64,000 nt of DNA, from NCBI GenBank assembly GCA_022496805.1, contig CM040091.1:13134336-13198335 (forward strand). Direction: 5' to 3'. The notes beneath the pieces are model-generated. The model searched no databases and was not told the DNA's origin. It saw only the letters and a list, made by a program, of their open reading frames with translations. Shown here piece after piece: positions 55,918 to 64,000 of the stretch. The first letter of the stretch is position 1. The number at the start of each line of letters is the position of its first letter. The stretch is from Pohlia nutans. Lineage: Eukaryota; Streptophyta; Bryopsida; Bryales; Mniaceae. The position numbers and the translations under genes were made by a program.

Positions 55918-56410
55918 TTGCTTACTTATGTACTTCCTACGGGATTGAGTTCATTTATATTTCAATTCCGATCTGCAGTGAGACTTCCAGGGCCACTGCC
56001 TTTGATTTTTATGATGGTGTTTTGGTCTTTTGAAATAGAGGAGGTCTTGAGCTTCATAACATTGCATATCACCACAATTTCCAAGTCCACTACATGTCTA
56101 CATATTGTACTTATGTAAAGACATCCCGTCTCTAGTAATTCTAAGTGATTATGTTGAATTGACTCTAAAATTTCTCATTCAATTTTCTTGGGACTATGCA
56201 ATCTCTTACACTTCAATATAGAAACATATCTTTCATCATCCACGGTAATAGGTTCTCTTTCATACTAATCTATCTGGATGATCATTTCTTCTTCACAGAC
56301 CCTAAAACAATTCCAAGAATTTTTTAAAATCCTTAGTTTTATGGTCCACGGTAATAGGTCTCCTTCGCCACGGTTGATAGAATTTTTACACATTAAAATA
56401 AATAATCCTT

Positions 56411-56445
56411 GCTCCCCGCTCCACGCTCGCACAAAAGCATTCCCC
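56411..56445. repeat. Right terminal inverted repeat of the 16-kb element
   Basis: Read outward-in from 56445 on the minus strand it begins GGGGAATGCTTTTGTGCGAG and ends GGGGAGC, matching the left TIR at 31 of 35 positions. Confidence 0.9.
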
Positions 56446-56455
56446 GGTGTTGATA
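56446..56455. repeat. 10-bp target-site duplication, right
   Basis: GGTGTTGATA, identical to 40384-40393. Confidence 0.9.
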
Positions 56456-56770
56456 TAGGGCATAGCTGAACTTCTTTACTTTCAATTTTGAAAATTTAAC
56501 CCAAATTCTATTTAACTTTGACGTCACACACCCCCCAAAATCTCATTTTTGAACGTGCATTATACAGTTCAAGTACATAGTATAATCTTCCAATCCCACC
56601 ATTGGATGATTCTCAAATTTTAATAAAATGTGTGCTCTCCAGTTGAGAATAGAATTGTATGGCTAATTTCTAATTTAATCCATTCTATTTCTAGTAGTCT
56701 CAATTACTGTGGAAAAATCCACCGAAAACCACGGCTCCCAGCTACAATACCCTGGGCACTAAAGGGTTAA

Positions 56771-58130
56771 GGGCATGGATAGCAAGGTCTATTTTTGGTG
56801 CCTTTTCTCAGAAATAGACTCTACAGCTCAAAGTGTAAACAATACAAGTTAGAGGAAGTATGAGTATCTATTCCCAAAAGGGGATAGTAGTTTTTTTCCA
56901 ATGTCCTTTTGTCTGGTAGGTATTAGGTCATTAACATTATAAACGGACACTTTATTCACGCTCGCCCTCAAATGAGATCCAGAGTTTCTATCAATCTATC
57001 TATCTAGAGGAAGTATGGAATGCCACTTACCGTAGAATTAGCACATTTGTTTAGAATATTTAATTTCTTTCAAAAAATTAAGTTTGACAAATGAAATATT
57101 TCCAAATATTCCTAAAGATCCTCTAATTCACTATACAAAAATGATTTTTTATTTTTTTTTAAATTTTTTTTGTGTGCATATACCGATATAATTTCTCAAA
57201 TTTTTTAACATTTATTCTTAGAAAATATTTTTTGCTGTAAACCCTGCCTTCCACCTACAATATTGTATTGTAGAGTGTGACAACAACCACATTAAGAAAG
57301 TTCTTGTGGTGAAGTACAACATAGAAACCGTATGGTAATTTTACTGCACTTTTTGCTATGGCAGGCTTTGTTATTCTTATATAAATTCAACATAGAAATT
57401 GAAGATTGTATTGAACTTGTGCAGTACCCGTGACACTTTGTCAATACAAAATATACACATAAATACATGTATGTATATATATGTATCAAATATTTTATAA
57501 ATACAATATCTATATTAAATTCAATACTTCTAGTTGTAATGAGCATTACTATATTGATTCATTTGCTTGGAATCCGTACGGTCCTTGTATGACACATGTA
57601 CAACTAAGGTAGGGGTAGCAATTTCCGCGCGGGTCCTAAAGTCGACGCCTACAATTTCGGGCTGGGTCCACAAATCCGCCCAACTTTGTTTGAAAAAGCA
57701 CCCACAAAGGCAGATTATGGTGAGTTGAGTAAATTTACACAGTTTGTTGGTCGAAATAATGCTCCCTTGTGGATGATAAAGTAAAATTTGTTGAACAAAA
57801 TGACGGTGGCAGGAGGAGGTAATTAATGTTTTGTACGTTCAAAAAATTGGCCACTTTGGGGGCTGATTTTGCAATAAAGAAGCTCTAATTGGGGCTGCCA
57901 AGTGGACGATTTAGCAACAAACAAGCTCTAATTGGGGCTACCAAGTGGACGATTTAGCAACAAACAAGCTCTAATTGGGGCTTCCAAGTGGACGGTTTAG
58001 GGTTTTCTTATGCACCTCCTTCCAAGGCTGTGAAGACATATTTGCATACAGAAGTGGGCGTGTTTGTGAGCAAAAATGATGCTTTTGGTGGTAGAGCAAA
58101 ATAGATTATTGAGTGCTAAGTAGAGAGAGC
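56771..58130. other. Spacer upstream of the pogo-like transposase
   Basis: AT-rich, without a recognised gene up to about 57600. From there base composition shifts and the sequence may already belong to the pogo-like element, but I could not identify its terminal inverted repeat. Contains the 43-bp tandem repeat listed separately. Confidence 0.4.
57880..58003. repeat. 43-bp tandem repeat, three copies
   Basis: Units start at 57880, 57923 and 57966: AAGCTCTAATTGGGGCT followed by CCAAGTGGACG(A/G)TTTAG. The third copy is truncated after TTTAG. About 130 bp upstream of the transposase ATG, so possibly in its promoter or leader. Confidence 0.9.
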
Positions 58131-61077
58131 ATGAGAGAAGCAATGAACAACATAATGCAAGGAAATGAGGGTTATTTGAGTGAGGGGGACATAGTGCCAG
58201 AAACTCAAGTTACAGTAAGCTCTCAAGAACATATTCTTGCACATGGTCATGAAGAGAGTTCACAAGAAAGTTTAGATTTTGAGGACTATATGGTACAATT
58301 TGAGCATGGATCAAGGAAGAGATATAGAAATTCAGCACCATCCCTACATGTCAATTCTACTCCACAAACTCACAATACACTAGAAGGCAACTTGAGAGAG
58401 GAGAGAGAGAAAGGAAGGAGAGTGAGCTTCATGAGTTCAACCTCTTCACTAAGTAATTTCAACAGGAGGGGTGAAGATGACAACTTCATGGGTGGAGCAA
58501 GGAGAGCAAGCTTGAGAAGTTCAGCCCTTTTGGAGCACCAAAACCCTTCACAAAGCAATTTCATCAGGAGGGGTGAAGATGACAACCTCATGGGTGGAGC
58601 AAGGAGAGCAAGCTTGAGAAGTTCAGCCCTTCTGGAGCACTAAAATCCTTCACAAAGCAATTTCAGTAGGAGGGATGAAGATGAGAACCTTATGGGTGGA
58701 GCAAGGAGAGCAAGCTTGAGAAGTTCAGCCCTTTTAGAGCACCAAAACCCTTCACAAAGCAATTTCAGCAGTAGGGGTGAAGATGAGAACCTCATGGGTG
58801 GAGCAAGGAAAGCAAGCTTAAGAAGTTCAGCCTTTTTAGAGCACCAAAACCCTTCACAAAGCAATTTCAGCAGTAGGGGTGAAGATGACAACCTCATGGG
58901 TGGCTCAAGAATTGAAGAGAGAGTTGTTCCAAATAGCCAAAAAGTGCCCTGCAGCAAAACTAGGAGGAATCTACCCAAAAAAACAGGAAACTGGACAAAT
59001 GCACAACTCAAGGCAGCCCTAGATGCAATTACAGATGATGGCATGAAGGTGAGAGTTGCTTCCCGTACCTTTGGTATTCCACCTACTTCAATTCGTGATC
59101 ACTTGTATGGAAGAGTGCAAGGGAGGAAAAGGGGAGCCAAAACAATTTTGAAAGAAGATGAAGAGAAAAAATTATTGGAGTATTTATTTAAAATGCAAGA
59201 CTTGGGCCATCCTTTAACCCCAGGGCAACTGAGGTTAAAAGTGGCCCAAGCCACCCAAACAAGAGAGACCCCATGGAGTGCTACAGGGGTTCCTGGAAAA
59301 TCATGGCTAAGAAGTTTCAAACAAAAACACCCTGAACTAGTGAATAGAAAAAGTCAACCTTTAGAATTAGCAAGAGCTAGAGGCTTGTGCCCATCAGCGG
59401 CTGCTAGCTTCTATTGCAATCTAAAGGAGCTATATGATACCTGGAATTACCCACCATCACATATTTGGAATTGTGATGAGAGTGGAGTCCAAGCAGGAAG
59501 AAGTGGGGGGGGCCACTGTACTAGCCAAAGTGGGCAGCAGATCTGTACATACAATTGAACCAGATCAGAGAGAGCACTTATCGGTTTTGTCATGCATCAA
59601 TGCTGATGGTGGGAAAATTCCAAATTTCTATATTCTCAAGGGAACTTACTTTCAACAAGACTATGTCAAAAATTGCGAGGAGGATGCCGTAATGGCCATG
59701 CAACCCAATGCATGGATGACCAAGTGGTTATTTCATTCTTGGATTTCGCATTTTATTGGGACTCTAAAAAATACAGCAGGAATTGATGACAGAAACAGGC
59801 ACTTACTTGTTTTGGATGGCCATAACTCCCATGTCACTCTTGAAGTTGTGAAATCAGCAATGAATTCTGGATTAGACATTATCTCTCTACCTTCTCACAC
59901 CTTCCATGCCTTGCAGCCCTTGGATGTCAACTGCTTTAAACCCTTTAAATGTGCATTTAGGCAAATTAGGGACTCATGGACCCTATTGAACAAAGGCAAG
60001 AAAGTGGAAAAAACTACTCTATGTGAATGGACATCCCAAGCCTTGGAGAGATCACTCACTCCAAAGAACATCAAATCAGGATTTAAGAAGACTGGTATTT
60101 GGCCACTAGATGACACTGCTGCAACAAACCGCATGGAACCTAGTAGAGGATTTAAAGAAGGGGGTCAAGAAATTCAACCTATTGATGAAGAAGACTCAAG
60201 TGAAGATGAGTTCGGTGATGACTTTGAAGGTGGTAGTCCGGTGCAATCGTGTGACCTTGGCGGCAACTCCCATGACCTCCCCAACACGGTGACTGAAGCT
60301 GAAATAAATTCGCAAACGGGGTCTGCAAGACACGAGAGCTCTTCAAGAACACGTCATTTCTATGTAGATGTTCCAAATCCAGAGGAAAGCAATTACGAGT
60401 TGAATGATCAGCACATCACTATAGATCCTGAATTCCGAGAGGAGTTAAAAAGGAGAAATGATAGCAGCATTCATGAGTTTTTGTCCTTGCCTAAGCTAAT
60501 TCCAGCTAAGAAAAGGAGAAAACAACAACCTCTCCTAGACTACACGAAGAGCATAATTTTGACATCTAAAGACTATATCAAAGGATTAGAGGAGCTATTG
60601 GCTAAGAAAGAGGCTACAGCAACTGCAGCGCAAAAAAAGAAAGAGGAGAAAGAGGCAAGCAAGGAGCAACGCAAGCTACAGCGAGAACAACAACAAAAAG
60701 AGAAGCAAGATCGCGCAGCGCAAAGAGCACAGAAGAAGCAAGAGAGGGAGATGGAACAACTTACCAAAAGGCGCCGACGTGGAACAGCTGATCGTGACGT
60801 CACTGCACCAGCATGGGCAAGTGAACTCCTGAACACTATTGACACTCCAAATGCGGAGCATCAAGGGACAAATGGCCTCCCTTCCTCGCAACAAGCTATC
60901 CCGCAGCAGTGGACACTACTACAGCCATCATTCTTGCCTCCCATGCAACCGGCAATGGCGCCACCACCTACAAACATGAGCATTCCCTGGATGATGCAAG
61001 AGGTCCCGAGAGGTTTTTACACAAGCCCATTCTATTCAAGTGCATACAACGGTGTGACACCTCAACCACCTAGATAG
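58131..61077 (+). pseudogene. Pogo/Tigger-type (DDE_1) transposase with a 34-residue repeat, disrupted
   Basis: The frame starts at ATG 58131. A Gln codon in one repeat unit is TAA (58641-58643), and a run of eight G (59505-59512) shifts frame by one; downstream coding continues to 61077. Domains: Ser/Glu-rich N-terminus; a 34-residue repeat (58447-58906); a psq-type helix-turn-helix (AQLKAALDAI...VASRTFGIPPTSIRDHL); a CENP-B-like HTH (GKSWLRSFKQKHPEL); the DDE_1 core with Asp in NCDESG (59475), DGHNSHVT (59815) and LQPLDVNCFKP (59923), the last two 35 residues apart; a Lys/Glu/Gln coiled coil (about 60600-60770); and a Pro-rich tail. Pogo-like transposases cut and paste elements with TA duplications. 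Either break could be a mutation; the G-run could also be a sequencing error. Host domestication is possible but unsupported. Confidence 0.88.
58447..58906 (+). repeat. 102-bp (34-codon) tandem repeat in the transposase N-terminus
   Basis: GTGAAGATGA-type landmarks recur at 58471, 58573, 58675, 58777 and 58879, exactly 102 bp apart, giving four full units and a partial fifth. Each encodes RRGEDDNLMGGARRASLRSS followed by ALLEHQNPSQSNF with few changes. The period is a multiple of three, so copy changes preserve frame. Confidence 0.95.
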
Positions 61078-62029
61078 ATATGTACCTGGATTTTATGGCC
61101 AAACCTAATAGTACTTGATGGTCCATCCTTTTGTTTCACCATTCACGAACTCATTCTAGGCTATATATTCAGTTTTCATGTAAAATTAAAGGCTCCTTTG
61201 CTTGTTGCTTGCCTGCACATGTGAAACATGATTGGATGAACTAGCAAAGACTTATTCACAAAGCTCCAAACCTATATCTTCTTAGATTGAAGTAATATGC
61301 ATTTCACGGTACCTTGACAATGGTGATGAACTTAACCATGAAGGACAGAATTTTCAGCAAGGAGGGCCAAGATGAGTGAATGAAATTGATTAGCAATCCT
61401 CTAATGTGTGGAATTCATCTTACATTTCGAAGTAGTGAAATGGGTCAGATCTGGATGAACCATCTGCGAACCAGGGTGATAGCCATCAATTTATGAACTC
61501 CGTAAGACAAGCTTTACCTCTCAAAGCAGTTGCAGGGTGTACTTCACCATTTTATAAGTAGCATATGAATGGACACTGAAAAATGAATATTCCATCTACA
61601 ATCTTCGCAAAATTTTAGACTTCAGACAAACAAGCGCAGTAAGATAAACATTAAATGGATTGCAATTTGGCAGACATTTGCACTATCACAATTATTAGAT
61701 AGGTCATGACACTTCCACAGCTCAACCTTTCGTGCCCCTTGATTGTGACATTAACCTTAAAGTATCCAAAAGGCAGCTTCCATATATAAAAGAGCTCAAA
61801 TAAATTATTTAGGAATGTAGCTAAATGTATCAAAAGAAAGAAGAAATCATGTTCTACTTTCGTGTACATTAAAAATATGTTTAGGAAGTAATTATGATGG
61901 CCTACAAGCCTTTCTATCTCGGTTAAAAAAGTCTGGTTGTAAATACAAGTGTCATCATTATGTAGATGAGAGCTGAAGCATACTTGCCTAACGCTAATTT
62001 TAAAGTATGCAAGAGGTATATGTTGGAAT
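61078..62029. other. Downstream of the pogo-like gene
   Basis: No gene recognised. It may contain the 3' part of the pogo-like element; I could not find a matching inverted terminus. Confidence 0.4.
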
Positions 62030-62273
62030 CAATACTTGATCTGAACTGAAAGACACGACCATACTTTGCTGTCGATCCAAATGCAAGATTAGCGATGTTG
62101 ATGCAACCAGCAAAGTCAAGAATTACACCAACCTCTCGGCAAATTGTGACGTGGCCCACAAAGGGTACAAGCTAAGCCACAATGGGAAGTGGTACCCATA
62201 CCGATAAAAATAGTAACTTGCCATTCTTTACAGCCTTGGGATGCTCTGGAGTAGCAGCAGCCCTTTCCACTAC
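62030..62273 (-). pseudogene. TMEM222/RTE1-like (DUF778) gene fragment with an in-frame stop
   Basis: Minus-strand exon beginning after an acceptor (TTTACAG|GTAGTGG) at 62273. The continuous frame contains VWVPLPIVA, a TAG at 62174-62172, then LVPFVGHVTICREVGVILDF, AG and LAFGSTAKYGRVFQ. Known family members read W-TPLPV-SW-(I/A)PF(I/V)GH-GICR-DGVI-DFAGP...FAFG--ARY, so the stop replaces the conserved Trp and the Gly after HV is Thr. The family are small membrane proteins; RTE1 promotes ethylene-receptor function in Arabidopsis. I could not find convincing flanking exons, so this is probably a degraded copy, or one exon of a mutated gene. Confidence 0.65.
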
Positions 62274-63592
62274 CTGTAAACATTATTGTTATCAGCTGAA
62301 TGAGTCCTGATAATAAGAGAACAAAAGGCAAAGGATCCTCTTTCCATGACTTCAAAGCATGTTAACCTACGTGTAGGAGTGTGATTTTTAGGAGCTCACT
62401 GAAGAGACCACTTTCGGTACAAGAACTTTTATCACTAAGTATGATAGTTTCTTATGCAATTATTCGAAATGGGAAATTGTAGACGTCTATTGAAGGGACA
62501 GTACGTTCAATCCATAGCTTAGAATTTGAGCCAAAGTCATACTTCCACCTCACTTGCTAAATAAAGACCATCAAGTGTCCAGCGAGTGAATAAATAGATG
62601 AGTTACTGTTCGGAACAAAGCGTCAATATAGGAGACAGAATCAGATCCGTGACAGTTTTAAACATCCTCTAACTTATTGACAAGAAGAAAAAGAACGAAT
62701 TCAATGTTCAGTGAGTTCTCTTACCGATCATGGCTGAGAAGGCCTTTGCTGCCCATCTGGCTTCTGGATTTGGTAATACTTTTCTATTTCTTTAACTTTA
62801 CTATCTTCCTCAGCCAGAGAATGTACTGCACAACATGAGTAAGGGCATTCGTCGGATACAGTAGCAATTACACAGATACGCTTCCAACATTTACATGCAT
62901 CCGCTTGAGAAAGTGAATTTATAAGTGGTCTAGTAGAATAATTGATATAATTATCATCATTGTAATAGTTAGAATTCAAGACCAACGTAGTACTCCATTC
63001 ATTTACCAAACTACTTACTTTGATAAATACAAAAAATAAAGCTTCAATGAAAGCATTCCATCAAAATTCATAGCTCAAGAAGAAAGATTAACTGTTTCTA
63101 TACCAAAACTAGTGCAAACAAAAGATAGCGAATTTGAAGCAGGACACAAAACTGAAGCATGAAACTGGTCATCAAGCGCATTGATATCAAATAATTTGAA
63201 TGTCAACAATGAGCACTAGCAATATGCCGAAGACAGCAGACTAAAAAACTAGCGAATCAGAAATGTATGCAATCTTAAAACGTTCGTTTATCACATACAA
63301 ACAACAACTATACGAGTAGCAAGACTTACAACTCCTTTTGGTTGGATAAGATGGTTATCCATAGCTTCATGTTGCCTAGAGGATTTGACCTTGACACCGG
63401 AAAAATCTAAAGCGGCAGCTGAATGCATGGCTGCCTCTTGTAAAATGTAAGCGTAAGTTGCAGACAGAAACCAGATCAGATTCAAAGTTCTCAAAGGAAG
63501 TAGTGGTTCCTCTCTTTTTTTGTTAGCAACACAAGGATACAGTGCAACGTACTCTTGGCATGACTTGATCGGAAGGTGCGCGAAATAGTTCA
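62274..63592. other. Region with no recognised gene
   Basis: Two minus-strand open frames (62728-63009 and 63291-63593) carry stretches that could be exons, such as EEDSKVKEIEKYYQIQKPDG and LDFSGVKVKSSRQHEAMDNH, and could belong with the DUF778-like fragment downstream of them. I recognise no domain and cannot link them by clear splice sites. Confidence 0.3.
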
Positions 63593-63831
63593 ACCCCTAA
63601 AGGACCAAGAACTTGTCAAAATTGGACATCATGTTTCTGAAGCATTCTTAAGTAGATCCTAAGAGGAGCTCCTATTGTTGTAATTTCTTTCCTGTCTGAC
63701 CAACACATGCAATATTCTTCACTGATTCTGATGACATACACTATGGGTCCCCTCCTAATTATATTTTTAGCAATATGGTTGATTGAATTTTCCATTTTAA
63801 AACCATGAATACTCAATCCTTCACAGGGTAA
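63593..63831. repeat. Family-A miniature element
   Basis: Starts AACCCCTAAAGGACCAAG and ends AACCATGAATACTCAATCC followed by TTCACAGGGTAAAGG. The interior blocks CAACACATGCAATATTCTTC and AGCAATATGGTTGATTGAATT match the copies at 4083-4320 and 10538-10753. Confidence 0.7.
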
Positions 63832-64000
63832 AGGTGCGCATCAATATGTCATGGAATTTACTATTGTCTCAGTCATAAAAGGATCTCATTTTGGTACTTG
63901 AATTACAAAATTACAAGATAAGAAAGTTGATGATAGCCAAACCACACAGCATGACAACTACGTGGGCAGAGTAAAAGAAGAAAATCCCTGTATAATTTAC

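Larger units (their letters stand above)
40394..56445. mobile_element. Mutator-like DNA transposon, 16,052 bp, encoding a transposase and a ParB/DNA-methylase-like protein
   Basis: Bounded by 35-bp terminal inverted repeats (40394-40428 and 56411-56445; 31 of 35 positions match, the inner 24 perfectly) and a perfect 10-bp target duplication. The length of the duplication and the MULE-type D-D-E transposase place it with the Mutator-like elements. Removing the later copia insertion (5,421 bp plus one 5-bp duplication) gives about 10.6 kb. Two genes point outward from a central repeat block: the transposase on the minus strand (50262 to 41118) and the ParB/methylase-like gene on the plus strand (about 51846 to 55917). 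Both contain one in-frame TAG and the transposase is also interrupted, so this copy is unlikely to be autonomous now. The methylase-type partner gene is the unusual part. Confidence 0.88.
39915..56770. repeat. TTAACCCTTTAGTGCCC element, copy carrying the 16-kb insertion
   Basis: Left part 39915-40393 begins TTAACTCTTTAGTGCCCAGC; right part 56446-56770 ends CTGGGCACTAAAGGGTTAA. Both parts align in order with 38199-39015 (CACTTATAAAATTCA, TTTTGAAAATTTAAC, AATCTCATTTTTGA, ATTATACAGTT). Minus the insertion it would be about 794 bp. Confidence 0.85.

Noticed and set aside
62728..63593. Minus-strand open frames as upstream exons of the DUF778-like gene
   Set aside because: No recognisable family sequence and no clear pair of splice sites linking them to 62273.

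Overview
The window is nuclear DNA of a land plant. Its genes are intron-rich, it carries a plant-type R2R3-MYB and a mitochondrial NAD-isocitrate dehydrogenase gene, and it is crowded with small inverted-repeat elements, many of them inside introns. I cannot name the species. No rRNA or tRNA gene, CRISPR array or organellar block was recognised.

Layout. (1) 1006-10288, + strand: seven-exon gene for the catalytic subunit of NAD-dependent isocitrate dehydrogenase, its introns stuffed with miniature elements. (2) 10289-14445: intergenic, with a dispersed repeat and a 125-bp tandem duplication. (3) 14446-15643, - strand: three-exon R2R3-MYB gene resembling the MYB20/42/43/85 group. (4) 15644-24231: intergenic, repeat-rich. 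(5) About 24232-37582, + strand: a many-exon gene of the CPSF-A/DDB1/SF3b130 beta-propeller superfamily; middle and 3' exons are clear, 5' exons are not. (6) 37583-57000: a nest of mobile elements. (7) 58131-61077, + strand: a pogo/Tigger-type (DDE_1) transposase with an in-frame 34-residue repeat, broken by a stop and a homopolymer frameshift. (8) 62030-62273, - strand: a fragment of a TMEM222/RTE1-like (DUF778) gene with an in-frame stop.

The main discovery is in region 6. A 16,052-bp element (40394-56445) has 35-bp terminal inverted repeats (31/35 matching) and a perfect 10-bp target duplication, GGTGTTGATA. It sits inside a small TTAACCCTTTAGTGCCC-type element, and a sister copy of that small element at 38199-39015 preserves the empty site. 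The big element carries two outward-pointing genes. On the - strand is a Mutator-like transposase (WRKY/GCM-type zinc module, D-D-E core, C-terminal SWIM finger). On the + strand is an eleven-exon gene joining a ParB/sulfiredoxin-like module to a degenerate beta-class (N4/N6) DNA-methylase domain. Between them lies an alternating A/B 74-bp tandem repeat. I know of no described plant Mutator-like element with a ParB-methylase partner gene; this needs a database search.

A 5,421-bp Ty1/copia element (43368-48788; 259-bp LTRs, 5-bp duplication ACAAG) later inserted into the transposase coding sequence; subtracting it leaves the transposase frame open. This copia element appears to prime from the anticodon arm of initiator tRNA-Met, the half-tRNA mode known from Drosophila copia. 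It is probably dead, with two in-frame stops and an Asp-to-Asn change at the first integrase catalytic position. The order of events is small element, then Mutator-like element, then copia.
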